Notes: generated by a model from the sequence alone, not told the origin. 64,000 bases of DNA from Cordia subcordata (GCA_028554755.1 JAPTOF010000001.1:36103501-36167500); one strand, 5' to 3'; counted from the stretch's first letter, positions 36,411 to 50,150 are shown. Translations and numbers: made by a program.

Positions 36411-38299
36411 CATAACCCATGCCATTCGTAGATACCACTAAGTGTGGTAAAGTAGCAACTATACTATAAAAAGTGTGTGAATATAATAAATAAGAACAAA
36501 AAGAATAGCTGTGAGCACTGAGCACACATATAGTGAATGCATACATAAACTAATGTGGGATGCAAATATAATTCGCTGAACAAGGTACGTGTTTAAGGAT
36601 TAATCACAAATGTAAATCCATGCTGGTATTAGTATTCAACATGCTTAAGAAAATGCCATGCTAATAGTAAAAGACAAAGTACAGTACGAATGACTCATTG
36701 CATTGTGGGCAAGAAAAAAAATATCATTCATAATCAAGTTTGACTCTTGATTTTTGTTCTCAATTGAGAGTTTTCATTAAAATGATGCATATGTTAGGAA
36801 CATACCGTTGTGTATGGAATTTACTTTTTTTTTTTTTCTAATGGTCAGGCTATGCAGCTGAGTTCCTTTTCAATAGGAAAATATGTTGGCATTTATGTTA
36901 AGACGTGTGATTTCTAAAATGTAAGTCCAAGTTGCATATTTATTTATTTGGTCAAAAGGCCAACGGGTATTGACTTTTTCAACTTTTTGTTCTTATCAAC
37001 TGCAACAGATCCCATTTCTAATAATTATGATGCAACTATAATAAATTCGAAGATTACGAAAAACAAAAATTCCTTGAACGAAATGTGGATATGTTGTGCA
37101 AATTTTTCTCAACATATTCTATACAATTGAGGAATCATTTTTTTTTTGGTAAAAAAAAAGAACTTTCATTATACAAATATCATTACAACAAAATACAACA
37201 AAGCGATGAGATCATAACAATCAAAGGACTAGCCTAACACAACAAAACTAAAACAAGATGGACTAGACCACGCAATCCAAAACCTAGGACTATCAGAAAC
37301 TAACAAACAACAACCAACACTAACAAAAACATCACCTAAGAAGGCAAGTAATAAACAAAAGTAGCTTGAATCCATCAACAAAAAGAAATGGCCTTCACAC
37401 AACTATCAAACAACAACCCCAAACATGTTGGCAATGCAGATCTGACAAGCATATGGTCTTGAGAAATCAAATCGCAGGAGGGACAAGCAAGATGAAGAGA
37501 AAATTACACCATGCACAGTTGACTTTAACAGGATTCATCAACTCGGATAGAGGCTGCACCTAAGTTCGAATCTAGATGCTCTAAACATCCTATGAAAAGC
37601 ACCAGCCCTCTAAACCTTAGGGTTGAACAAGTAAAACAAAAGGTCTTACCCATCCTATCATATTTGTAACCAAAAGTAAATACGACAATAAGAGCAGAAA
37701 AGCACCAAAACTACCGGGAAAACCTTGGGAAAACTGTTGCTGTTGTTGTTGTTGTTATTATTATTATTATAATATTTTCATAAAAGTACATTTATTTTTA
37801 ACTAATGGTGTCCCAATAACATCAGAAAAAAAAGAGGCGATTATATCAATCTTTGAAAAGTATAAGTTGGTAATATCCTAAGTTTTAAAAATACAAGGAG
37901 ATAATTAGTTAATTAGACAAATTATTGAGAATAATTAATTAATTAAATAAATCATAAGGGATAACATGCCACCCTAAAACATAGGGGGCAATAGAGCAAA
38001 ATTTAAAATAAAATAAATTAATTAATTAAATAAACCACAAAAAAGGTAACGCACATTTTATCAATTTTTTTAATCTGAAAACAACTGTGAATCTGTGATT
38101 ACTTCTGGGTTAATGTACAGCAGTGTGTACTATGTTTGCGCTTTTCTTGTATTATTTGATTGTTGATTAAGACAATTCTGTACACTTCTGAAATTCCTGC
38201 CAGCTTTCACCAAATTCGGTCCCCCTCAAAACACCTAAACCCAGTCATATTTCCACCTGCACCCTCGAGATCTAATTTATGTAAATAAAATCTTGCTCG
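36411..38299. other. Intergenic spacer
   Basis: No gene is supported. A (TTG)n-(TTA)n microsatellite lies at 37738-37770. 37140-37680 is less AT-biased and A/C-rich, and may be old transposon sequence, but its translations are not protein-like. Confidence 0.45.
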
Positions 38300-38302
38300 T
38301 AA

Positions 38303-39095
38303 GGCTTACTCCAACAACAACCCTAATTATAAAAAAAATTCTATATTTAAGAAAATAATTAGTGCTAATATGCTCCAACAGCTCCCCTATCCCATCCCCC
38401 AGAATTTGAGTTTTTTCAAAATTTTAAAACAAAACACCCATATATAGGGATTTTTTTCATCCTCTAAAACTATCTCCAACAGCTCTTTCATTTTTTCCCC
38501 TAAATTTAAGTGATTTGAGTCATTTTCTTATATTTTGTGATTCTCTATTTTCAATTCTATTCCAACAGTTCCCCTATTTTTTACCAAACATTCAGTTTAG
38601 GGAATCCCAATTTCAGTTTCACTCCAATAGCTCCCCTATTTTATAATATTGCAGTCTTAAAGTTATGGGAATGGGGGATAGGATTTGGGGGTTGGCTTTG
38701 GGGATGAAAAAAAACCCTTATATATAAGTATTTTGTTTTGGAGTTGGGAAAAAACCTAAAATTTTGGGATGGGATAGGGAAGCTGTTAAAGCACTTTGCT
38801 ATTAACAAAACTCCTAAATATAGGAATTTTTATATTTTAGGAGATTTGTTGGAGTTAGTCTAAAGTCAAAATCCAAATCTCATCCCTTATTCTCCATAAC
38901 TTTAAGATTGTAATATTTTAAAATTGGATAGCTGTTGGAGTAAAACTAAAATAGGGATTCCTTAAACAGAGAGTTTGATAAAAAAAATAGGGGAACTGTT
39001 GGAGTAGAACTGAAAATAGGGATCCCAAATTATAAGAAAATGACTCAAATCACTTAAATTTATGGGAAAAAATAGAGGAGCTGTTATAGATAGCC
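38303..39095. mobile_element. Compound MITE: two interleaved inverted repeats
   Basis: Arm L1 (38303-38461) is the inverted complement of R1 (38701-38860), and arm L2 (38468-38700) is the inverted complement of R2 (38864-39095). The order is L1-L2-R1-R2. The outer ends GGCTTACTCCAACA and TGTTATAGATAGCC are inverted relatives, and TAA abuts both outer ends (38300-38302 and 39096-39098). TAA also sits at the L1/L2 and R1/R2 junctions. Motifs such as TCCAACAGCTCCCCTAT recur throughout. The TAA target suggests the Tourist/PIF-Harbinger group. Non-coding. Confidence 0.75.
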
Positions 39096-39098
39096 TAA

Positions 39099-39702
39099 TA
39101 TCATAATTTTATGAGCAAGTAAATAATTATAAATTATTTATAATGAATTATAATAAAATTAATAATTATATTTGATTCAAAATAATGAAATAGTATTGAC
39201 GATTCACAACGATTGAATTCTACTCTAATAATATATATATTACGAAGGGAAATCCTTGGACACCAATGAGGATTAATATAAACGCATGCACGCATAAGGA
39301 AGCAGCCGACCAAAAAAATAATAATAATAGGAGTGCGAACGTGTTTGCTTTGGTTTGAATTGGCTTAGATTGGAGCTTGAGACCCTCTTATCTTTTGGAC
39401 GAAAACAACAAAATATTTTATATAAATATTATTTTAAGTTCAAGATGTTTAAAGTTTCTAAGAATAAGTAAACTTGCTTTGAAAAAAAAAAAATTAACAG
39501 AAAGAAGCAAGCATATTATAATTTTAACTGATCTAGAAACTTAATTAATTATCTTCCGCGCTACGAATTAAGCCAAATTAAAGTCGTTAATTACATTTTA
39601 GTTTACTTCACAGTAGAACTAAGTTAGTTACAAATATGTAAAATTGTGTTAAGTAATCAAATTATCTCATATAAAAATTTAAACTGTAAAAAAATATGTA
39701 TA
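39099..39702. other. Spacer between inverted-repeat elements
   Basis: AT-rich. No gene or clear repeat seen. Confidence 0.5.
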
Positions 39703-39711
39703 TTAATTGTT

Positions 39712-40901
39712 GGATAAAATACACCAAATCCTCCCCTCTCCCTGTGGTTTATCAAAATTGTACCGAACTCCCCTTGTGGTCGAAAAAGTATCTCATAACT
39801 GTTATGGTCTACAAAAGTGCATCAAAACCTTCTGCAGTTAAAAAATTCATTATCTTTAAATTTAAATTATCCAAACTACCCTTCTTACTTTTACAAAGAA
39901 AAGGTTACTAAAAATATTTGAACTCTCAACCTCAAATTAAAATAACAAATACTCTAACTAATAGGCTATAAACAATTCATATTTTAATTTAATTTTAGAT
40001 TGATTTAAATTTGGAATATATAATGATATAATGATGTGTTTTTGATGTCAAATTTTTTAGCAATATTTTTAAATAAAAATCAACCTCAAATTTATTTGAA
40101 CAATTGAAAAAATAATAATTTGTATTCTCACACTCTTCCAATTCACACTCTCCATTCCAGATCATAAGTTTGCCTTCACCAAAGAAACAACAGAATAATT
40201 TTTCAAACCAAGTGACATAAGTCAGAACAATGAAACCACATTTGAAAAAAAAAAAAAAATCCTATAATCCCATGCTTTGCCTTTGCACAACATGTCAGAA
40301 ACAAATATCCGTTTTTGTGCCTCTCGTATACCAAGGAATATACAATTCTATATACAATTCTCGGCAACTAAAAATACATTTTTGAAATCCATTATCATCA
40401 TTTTGACCCAAAAAAGATAACAAGAAAAGCAATCCATTATCATCACAATGCAATCCTACAAATCTTTTTTTTCTCCTTTTTCAATTTTCCCTTTAGGGAA
40501 CCCTCTTAAGGAGCAGAGCACTAACTAATCTATCCTGCGCTCGAAACACTCTTAACTCTTCAAAAACACATCATTATACCATTATATATTTTAATAATAA
40601 ATCAACCTAAAATTAAATTAAAACACGAATTCTTTATATATAGCCTAGTTGATTAGTGTATTTGTTGTTTTAATTTGAGATTGAAGGTTCAAATTTTTTT
40701 AGCAACAATTTTTTTTTGTAAAATAAAGAAGGGTAACTTAGGTAATTTCGAATAATCATGGTTAAAGATAAATGATTTTTTAACAGCAAGGGAGTTTGAT
40801 GCATTTTTATAGACCATAGGAGGTTTATGAGAGATTTTTTAGACACAAGAAGATTCGATGTACTTTTGATGAACCATAAGGAAGTTTGGTACATTTTACC
40901 C
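39712..40901. mobile_element. Mutator-like long-TIR element with perfect 9-bp duplication
   Basis: The left arm starts GGATAAAATACACCAAATCC and is matched, inverted, by the right end whose complement starts GGGTAAAATGTACCAAAC. Similarity continues for roughly 345 bases per arm, ending at TGATGTGTTTTTGA on the left and TCAAAAACACATCA on the right. TTAATTGTT occurs directly outside both ends (39703-39711 and 40902-40910), a perfect 9-bp target duplication, the hallmark of the Mutator superfamily. No transposase is present, so it is non-autonomous. Confidence 0.88.
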
Positions 40902-41439
40902 TTAATTGTTTATAGAGCTATCACCAAAGAATTCTTTTTTAATCTTTCACGGGGTTGCAGTTATCATTAAATAAATTTGTAAGCTGGTAAAACACCTAAC
41001 CTATTAGAACGCAATAATTAGAAGAATCATGGTTTTGATAAGCCACTTAATTTGACACGATAAAAAAAATTGCGCATTGGCACTTTAGGTTTCAATTCAT
41101 AAGGGATGAAACTTGAAGGAGCGGAGTCTAAAGTAATAATCTGTTACGACATCTCAATCCCTCGATAAGCTTAATTTAATATGATATATTCCAGAACGTA
41201 TTTTTAAGAATTAAGTGATATAGTCAAATAACAATATGTTGCAGTAAAGTATTAAATTTAAATTTATGTATTTTTGTAATAATTGTTTACCAAAAAAAAT
41301 TAAAATCATTCACCAAAATTAAGTATGCATTGAAATGTCCTACTATACAATAAAATTTAAAATGTTAACATAATTTTAATATAGTCATTTTGAAGTTTCT
41401 CATCATAAGGAAAAACATATTAAGGATAGCTTTACCTCC

Positions 41440-41850
41440 CATATAGTTTTTCTTAAGTGTACATGATCCCTTTATACTTTATAAATAGGCAAAATACCCC
41501 TCGTGATTTTCAAAAATATTACATACTTGCTCCCTCTGTAATGTTTTCTTTTTATTAGAAATAACATATTATGCTCTAACTGAGTTCCTTGCATCGCCTT
41601 TTTCTAAAAAAGTAACGAGTTCCTTGCATCACACCCTACGTGATTATTTTATATGTTACCTCCCTTTTCCCATAATTTTAAAATGGATATGATATAATAC
41701 CCCTAATGATTTTAATCATTTATGGGTTTTCGTCAATTAATTTGAACATAGTTGAAGAAATGCACAAGTATACAATACTTCTAAAAATCATATGAAGTAT
41801 CATGCCTATTGTTAAAACATCAAAATAAACTAAAATACACTTATGATCAC
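41440..41850. mobile_element. Eroded inverted-repeat element
   Basis: The left arm AAGTGTACATGATCCC ... AATAGGCAAAATACCCC is partly matched, inverted, by the right arm ending GTATCATGCCTATT ... AAAATACACTT. Divergence is high and I could not fix the ends or a target duplication. A short direct repeat, GAGTTCCTTGCATC, occurs at about 41582 and 41629. Confidence 0.4.
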
Positions 41851-43683
41851 ATTCCTAGAACAGATTAAAAGAAAACTTAAACATAATGCATTTCAAATTA
41901 GTCTGCACCTCGAGCACCGCTAATAATTTTGCTAAACGGTCACTAATTTTTTTCCTTCAAACGCGTGAGGATGAGGGCCCCACTCAGTTGCATGGTCACA
42001 TTTCTAGGCTCAACCTAATGCCTCTGTCATCTTCCATTTGTCTTGCCTGATCTCTTCAATCTTCATCAACAATCAAACCCATCAAGTTTTTGATGTCCCA
42101 GACCTCTCTTCACTTGGAAAGAAAATTAATCTATGTGTTAAATAAAGTAGATTAAAATTTATATAGTAGTCTAAAAGATTTCGTTCAAATTTCATACATA
42201 TATGCTACTTATTATCTACTTGAACGGATTAGTAAACCGGCCAATTAATTGCATTATGTAAATGCATGCTAAGTTCGATTTAAGATGTTACATAGATTCT
42301 AGTATAAAATTCATCAGTATTAAGTAAATTAGTCAATAATTTTAGACTGTAATTTTGATACTCATGATTTATTTTTTCCCTTTTTTGTGAGATAATACTA
42401 CTCATGATTTGTCAACTACTGACAATTGTACTTTTTTCTTTAGCATTCATTTTCACATGTAACTCAACAACTTTGAACTTAGAAAGAGTGATTTGAGACC
42501 GTTAAGATAAAAAAATGAAGAAAATTTACACACTAAAATTGACATAAAAAGATAAATAAATAAGCTTTTGAATCAAAATCTAACTTTAATATCATGTTTA
42601 GGATCATGAGATGGACTATCACTTCTTAGTCCAACAATGCCTTACTAGTTACCATGTGAATCATCACGAAATCAGCCTCATTTCTACTTATCGGAGAGAA
42701 ATTTAAAAAAATAAAGGAAAAAAAAAAGACAACACAAAGGCACGCATTGAGCCAGTGTAGCATTTGCTGGAACTATGAGTCATGCAAACTCTAGAATAAC
42801 AATTTTGCATGTGACAAATGGGGGTTGTTATATAAGTGAATTTTTTCTTTAATGGAAGATTTCATACATTTTTGTCTGTAAAAGCACAAACTGACAATAA
42901 TAAGCCCTGTAGCTGTTAAAAACAAATTAAATTTAAGGAGCTTCACTCTCTTCTTGCTCAAGAGCGTGTAAAAAAAAAGAGAAAAGGTTAGTCTTGGGTC
43001 TATGTCTTAAGTGGTACTTCAACTTAATCTGCATCACATTTGTATATCATTCTTATGATCCATGTATACTTGTCAACTTTGTGAAACGGCTGTATTACGT
43101 GCATGAAACTCTCGATATGCACGAGCCCAGAAAAGGGTGGACTCACTTTAGAATCTATTTTAAGCAGCCTTACCTTATTTTGCAAAAAGTTGCTTCCATG
43201 ACTTAGATTTTGTAACCTCTGATCTTATTGTCTCATGTTCTTGGAGTGTCATTTCTCACTTATGTTACTTGTGGAGTAGTACATTGTGCTTTTCTTGTGA
43301 AGAATTAAACTTCTGCTAGTTGCCTTTGTCTTTAGTCTAACTTGACAAATTGATTCTGGTTGGTGCATACGCAATTTGAAGATTTTACCATTAATAATTA
43401 ATTTCTGATTATGTGTATATTTTTACTTTATCTTATCCATGTTTTTGAGTGTGGAGACTAATACCGATTTAGTTTTATTAACCTTTATGTCAATATCTTG
43501 TGTAAGGCAACATGCAATTTACTGTATTAGTGATCAAGATAGCTGTATTTGTCTACAAAATTTCATTTTGTTAGAAAGTGCTTTTTAATTAGTTGCAGTA
43601 CATTAAATAATTGTTCATTTGAATTGTTGGTTATAACTTATAAGTAACTTAGCACTTCACAGGCATTAGAGAGTCTGCCAGAA
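41851..43683. other. SERINC 5' flank
   Basis: No gene is supported. The part next to 43684 probably holds the SERINC promoter, and possibly a non-coding first exon, since an acceptor-like CACTTCACAG lies just upstream of the start codon. The open frame at 42994-43206 has no recognisable product. Confidence 0.45.
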
Positions 43684-46600
43684 ATGGCAGGAGCGAGGAT
43701 ATTAGAAGTGAATGTAGATGAACAAGATGTTCAATTGGGAGAACTATCAAGGTCACTGGAACAGAAGAGCCTTGAGAACTTAGTCAGGAAAAAAAAGTCT
43801 CTGCGAGCGCGTTATTTCTATGGCATTATTTTCTTGGTAACAAATCTTTTGGCTTGGTTAATACGCGATTATGGCGAAAGGATTTCACTTCTGCTGCATT
43901 GTAAGTCTTGGATTGGTGTGATCTTTCCTGTGTGCATCACTATATGATTTAATAACATGTGGCTTTTACAGTGTGATTACAGCTTGGTAATACTTTTCAT
44001 ATATAGACATGTCTAAGTATCATTCTGACTTTAATCCGTCTAGATATTCTGAGACAGGATTATATGCCGACGTTTCTGAATTTCATTTATGTTATCACTT
44101 CTGTTATGCAGTTTATTTTAAAATATTGTTGCTGAAACATTGTTTATTGTTCTTTCTAGTGATGTCTTTGAGGATTAAATGAAGTTTTATCAGTATGTTA
44201 CTTTAAACCATATTTTAAGCTCCTAATTCATGTTCTGAAAATAATGCATCCATGATAAGTAAGGCAAATACCAAACTAAGACTTACTTGACTTAACATTA
44301 TCAGCTAATGGAACTGTAATAATGAAACTTAGATGAAAATAAACTCTTCTATTGTTAGTAAATTTCATACTAAGAAATATGTAGTGAATATGTGGAAAGC
44401 AACTACCATAGGCCCATAGTGACTTCATAGTCTGTCTTTTGTTCAATGAATGATTTGTCTTGAAATATTGATAATTTACAGCAACTTTATTTTGGAAATG
44501 TGAGACTGTAATTGCCAAATAAATCCATGTGCATGAATAACACTTTGATGCACTCTTGCAGATAGCATCATTTCTTTTCTGGAGTTAATGATTTTAATTT
44601 TCCAGTGATTTTTTTCTCCTTTTCTTCTGCAGATTCAAAAGCTTGTAGAGTTGATAAAAATGAAAGTTCTCGTAAAATGGGAGTTCTTCGTGTCAGTTTA
44701 GGATGTTTCGTATCCTTCTATCATCTATTGCAAGCGTTTTTCTCAATAGAAGGATCAAATTGCATCTGGCTTTATTAGTCTGGACGAGCTTGGCTGCTCA
44801 ACATTTTCATGTTTTAGGTTCTGGTTTTTGTATCGGCAGATTTGGATTATGCATACAGTCAATTGGCGCTAGTTTTTAATTAATATTCTCTTATGCAGTT
44901 AGTAGATTCATGAGTTTTCCTCAATATTTTTGTAATTGCTGATGACTTAGTAGTGATAGAATTGGATGCAGCAATGAAGTTCAAGCATAACCACTTGTAG
45001 TTGTTTCGTTGTCCTCTCTTGTCTTAACAATAACATTCTACGCAATCAAACCTCCTTAACGAAGTTCAGATATTCTTCTTGATAATGTTTTCAACAACCT
45101 TTAACACAAGCAAGTTGTGTGAAGCTCAGAATGCATGGCATTCTGGATGGTGGCCTTTGAAGCATGTCATATTGGTGATCTCATTGGTGATTCCATTCTT
45201 CATCCCATCAGATTACATTCAACTGTATGGTATGTTGGCCTGGCAGAGCATCGGTTTTTTGCAGTGCAATTTTATGTGTTTTTCATCTAAGTGAAATGCT
45301 CAATATTATTTGCCCGAATGAAGGGAAAATGGAAGAGCAGTATAAAAGTTTTCGGAAAGTCTAAGCAGTTTCCCTTTCCCAGATGTCTGTGGAAATTTCT
45401 CTCTTAGACTCAACCTTATTTGTCTTCATAAGGAGTTAGTTATCACTTTTTCCTGTTTGTCGAATTCTGACTACAATGGGTAATGATATTCCTTGTGCAG
45501 GTGAAGCTGCTCGAGTTGGTGCAGGGTAATATATTCTGTTCACACGCTTAAAAAAATCATTTGGTTAATTTGGATTTTGCTGGCTTCCTGGTTCTGAAAT
45601 TTCATTTCCAACACCAGATAAAATGGAGACTGTACATAGAACTTCATCAATTCTTTCTAATACACATCATATACTGTCAACAGTTAGCACACTCATTCTT
45701 TCCCACAATGTGCAGGGTCTTCCTTTTTCTCCAACTCATAAGTGTTATCGAATTTATCACATGGTGGAGTAACTATTGGATGCCTAATGAGAGAAAGAAA
45801 TCAAGGTATGCGTTTCTCATTTGCACCATGCTCTTTTGTAAACTAGATGTGTTTATCATATCCTCCTATTGCGACATGATAATAATATTCTGATAGTCTA
45901 CATAAACAAGCATTTCAAGTTCCTTGTACCACTGTACCTTAATCTCGCACTGCATCACTGTCCTGATTGCGGAAATTGTTTTTTACCAACTGCTAATTTC
46001 TTGAAAAACTGGTTTATCACTTACTAACTTGAGTGAAGACAAATGCTCACAATTGGAAACTTTATTGGCTTCAAGAAAAAGAGATGTTTAAGCTTTATTT
46101 GCTGATTGGCTTCTTATCATTCATAAATATGCTAAATTCTTATAGTTTCCATTTGTTTCATGTGTTAGCGTCCTACTAATCTCTACACACCTTCGTAAAT
46201 TGCAGCTGCTTCCTTGGGTTACTCATGTCAAAATTATTTTACATTGCTTCACTATGTGGGATTGTAGCAATGTATGCACTGTATGCCTCGAAATTATCGT
46301 GCATTATGAACATATTCTTCATCACCTGGACAGCAATTTTGCTCGTGGTAATGTTGGTTATATCCTTGCATTCAAAGGTAATGCCTCCAAGGAACTTCCA
46401 TGCATTTATAGACATTCAGTTATATAAGCAAGAAGCAAGTATAAAATCCATTTTATAACTACATTTTCATGGAGGAAAAGACACTGGCTTCTACAGAAAG
46501 AGGGCAACTCCGAAACCCCCCCCCCCCCCATCTTGAGTACCAAACTTTCGTAGCCTCAATGAATTATCTGTTTTCTTCCTTTTAGAAGTAGTAGTAACAG

Positions 46601-48970
46601 ATCAGGTTAAGTACGGAACTTTTAGTCTCCAATGATCCTCTATCTGTTTTTATTTAATTTTGCAACTGTGCTCTAAAGCCCAGATTCTGCTTCCAGAATA
46701 TCTGAAATAATTTGCACCTGATAAAATTTTTATTGGATTGATTAGCACAGGTGAATAGAGGTCTTCTTTCTTCTGGGATCATGGCTTCCTACATTGTTTT
46801 CCTATGCTGGTCTGCTATCAGGAGGTGGGGGTTCTCCTGAAGATAAATTGGAGGTCTACCTAGTTGTTTTGATTTGAAGCCAAGATCAATGTTTGTCTTT
46901 TATTTCGGGAAACGTTTGCTCATTAATCTAGATCAGTGCCTTCTTTAGGAACTTTTTCCTTAACCTGCTTCATGCTGTGATAATCAAGTGTTTCTTAAGA
47001 TTCACATTCCATTATCACTTCGAAGCGGCTTAGTTCTCCCTCTTCTAAACTTTCTGCGATGTTAGAAGTTGTCAGCCAACACCTTTGATTTTTATCATGA
47101 TTTCTCGGTTTAATTACTTCTTTTGCGTTTTGAATCTATGATCAGTTCTCATTTTGGGTGAAAAAAAATGCTGGGAGAGAAATTTTTTCAGCAAACTTCA
47201 CTAGATGTTATTGGTTGCTTTGGCTTTTCTTTTTCTGTTTTCTTTTAAAAATTTTTGAACTTAAGCCACATATTTGATAAAATAGAGCGGCACAAGCATT
47301 TTCTAGCTTGTCCAGAAATCTCACCTGAATGGATAGCATATGCAACTAATGTAACTAGTGTGGCTTGCATTCAAATGTTTAGCTATAGGATCTCATTTCT
47401 GATGGAGCAGAAATATTTAAGTCTTGTACAAGGCAATTTGACTCTTTTGTTGTCATATATCATTGCAGTGAGCCTGCTAGCGAGAAATGCAGCCCTCAGA
47501 AGCAAGAGAGTCAGCATGGAGGATGGACCACCGTAATTGTAAGATAAGACAACCTTGTATCTGAACCACTTGTATTCCTAGCTATTATTTTGCATAGGAG
47601 GCCTGCAAAATCCTGCACTTCTCTTCTTTTGTAATTCTGTAATATTCAAAGTCTTGCGCTTTTCTTCTTCTGTAATTCACCAATGATTGATGAACCGCCT
47701 CGGTGTCCCTGCTTTTAGTGCACAGAAATTACAATCCAGAAGTTTTCAAAATACGAACAGCTAAATAAGATAAAATTATTATCACCGGCCAGCCATCTTT
47801 CTTTTTCTACCTGATGGGTTTCGAACTTCTTTACCTCTGCTTCCAGGGTTTCCTGATTGCTATATGTGCAATTGTGATGGCGACCTTTTCCACAGGGATT
47901 GATTCACAAACATTTCAGGTAAATTCAGCTGTTTCCCTTTACCATAGAACATAGATAGACAAGGCTTGAAGGCAAATTTGATGGTCTTTCTTAAAGCAGA
48001 AATAGTCTGCTATCCGATGTGAAATATGACATGTATCCTTGAAAATCCACTGATCCACTAAAGTAGTTAAGTTTTACAAGCAGCTTTTCTTCTGTTTTCT
48101 CTGGGTAATCCTCCTTTAATGATATCCAAGATGCATCACTTGCATGAATGCAATACCGCTAATCTACTAATGCATTATTGGGGTTACTGCATACATTTCC
48201 AGTTTCGCAAGGGTGAAGCTCAATCGGAGGATGATATTCCCTACAACTACGGCTTCTTTCACCTGGTTTTCTCACTGGGGGCAATGTATTTTGCGATGCT
48301 ATTCATCAGTTGGAACTTAGAAGGATTTACCAGAAAGTGAGTGCTCAATGCACTAACTAGTACATTAGAAGTGTTTGCCCATCATTTTTTAGGTTTGAAA
48401 TAGTATTGTTGAAATTCAGATGGAGCATTGATGTTGGCTGGGCTAGCACGTGGGTGAAAATCGTCAATGAGTGGTTTGCAGCTACGGTATACTGTAAGTT
48501 AACTTGGCTTTTTATGGTTTGTTTGCTTGCTTTTTAACTTCTGATGTGATAAAGTCCATCAACTTCAGTGCACTCCACATCCATTCAGCAATAATCAAAC
48601 GGTCCCCCCGACACATTTTTGATGCCAGCTTCATAGGTTACCTGCAAACTTTTCCAACCAGCACTAGCAATTTAGTAATCAATGTTCAGGAGGACTGAAC
48701 TTGATATTAAACACAAACGTTATATAGGAAGGAAATAGTAGTCATCTTCTGAACAGAGCCATCTTGATGCTAAAATGTAATCTACTTATTTCAGATCATC
48801 TTCCACAGAATACGAAAATTAACTAGACGATGAACTGCTTATTTCAGATTGTCTTACTTAAGTCTATGAATGCAGTGTGGAAATTGATTTCCCCAGTAGT
48901 CAGACAATCCAAAGTCATGAATCATGAAGAGCCTGTGCAGGAAGCAGCAGACAACTCAACTTCAGCATGA
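43684..48970 (+). CDS. SERINC (serine incorporator / TMS1) membrane protein
   Basis: There are twelve coding exons: 43684-43900, 44633-44709, 45070-45229, 45501-45525, 45716-45805, 46206-46377, 46751-46824, 47469-47538, 47847-47918, 48203-48336, 48420-48493 and 48876-48970. Phases agree throughout and sum to 1260 nt (419 residues), normal for SERINC. Diagnostic blocks are MGVLRVSLGCF, AWHSGWWPLKHVILVISLVIPF, GEAARVGAGVFLFLQLIS followed by EFITWWSNYW, AIVMATFSTGIDSQTFQ, YGFFHLVFSLGAMYFAML and WASTWVKIVNEW. About ten hydrophobic segments are visible. The N-terminus is charged (MAGARILEVNVDEQD) instead of the Cys-rich start of the commonest plant SERINCs, pointing to a distinct plant subgroup. 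Family members are multipass membrane proteins linked to serine-derived lipids and to phospholipid scrambling. The role in plants is little known, and I infer no more than that. Exon 4 is only 25 nt. Confidence 0.94.
46516..46529. repeat. 14-base poly-C tract
   Basis: An uninterrupted run of 14 cytosines in the SERINC intron after exon 6, unusual in such AT-rich DNA. Its length may be affected by sequencing error. Confidence 0.9.
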
Positions 48971-50150
48971 ATTCCTTTTAATGCATAATGCACTGCAGCT
49001 CTCTCTCTCTCTGTGTTTCTCTCCCTCTACCCAGGGTATAGTGTTTCTGTTCTTTCTTCATTCGCTACGTGGCGTGGTGATCAAGTGTGACGTTCAAGCT
49101 GCACAGGAGATGAAAAAGTAGATATTTTCCATGTAGCTCAGTTTCTGCATTTGGTTCAGCAAACCATGATGACTTTACATCATGTAGCAGTAAGAAATAC
49201 AATGATTCTGGCAAGAGATGCATTTGGAGTATTTCCACGAATAACTCTAACATCATGTTAAGACGTATAGATTTCAATTTAAAACCGATTTGGTGTTAGT
49301 AGAGTGACCTAAACCCATCTAGAATAATCTTAAAATGTATACTTTTATCCACGTGCAAGATGGATTGTATTTCTCCGAGGAGTGTATTTCTCCGAAACTC
49401 CCATTCATGGCATTTCTCTAAATCTTCCATTTCATGTTTGACTAGGATTAATGATGCAACTGTTTTTTCTAAGTATATGATGAACTGCTTAACAAGTTCT
49501 CTTTTTTTACCCCTACATATTGGACATCATATGCAAAGTATCTAATATCAATCTATATGACTATATATATAGTATTTGATATTGAATTAAACTCAGTAGC
49601 ATAAACATAGTATCTTATTGCAATATTCATGCATATATATAGTATTTGATATTGCATTCATGTATATATGTAATACTTAATATCACATTTGTGTATGTGT
49701 GCGTGAATATACACGTATAACAAAATTAACAAAGGAAAAATTACTTGATTAATATTTCATGCTGGTGTGTCAATCTTTTATCAAACCAAGTGTAAACTTC
49801 AAATTAACTAACCGAAAAAATTCAAGTAGCTAGTCAATATCTGTGCTCATAGCCAGGCTTTCATGATCTCAGAAAACATGCTGAGTGCCAAGATGTAGAG
49901 TTAAATTGTGATTTTCATGTTTGATGCATTCAAGAGACTAAGACTAACTTATATTTTGACTAAAAGTACGTACAAATTCTATTTTCTTGTGAGGTTAGTG
50001 AAGAACGCAATCTCTATTAAAAAATAAGATGCAACAAGACAAGAACAATAACATCTAAGAGGATACATTTGAAAATAAAATTGTTAACATAATAAATAAA
50101 TAAATTAATATCCTCTCTACAAGTTTAAGCTTTTAAATGAGGTGGTAACT
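48971..50150. other. SERINC 3' flank
   Basis: This probably contains the SERINC 3' untranslated region close to 48971, including a CT-rich run at 48998-49030. 49550-49700 has three to four diverged copies of a TATAGTATTTGATATTGCATTCATG-like unit. No other gene is supported. Confidence 0.45.

Noticed and set aside
47255..47536. 93-codon open frame with hydrophobic stretches in the SERINC gene
   Set aside because: It looked like a SERINC exon at first, but the real exon 8 is 47469-47538 in another frame. That frame gives the SEPASEKCSPQKQES segment and joins in phase to both neighbours.
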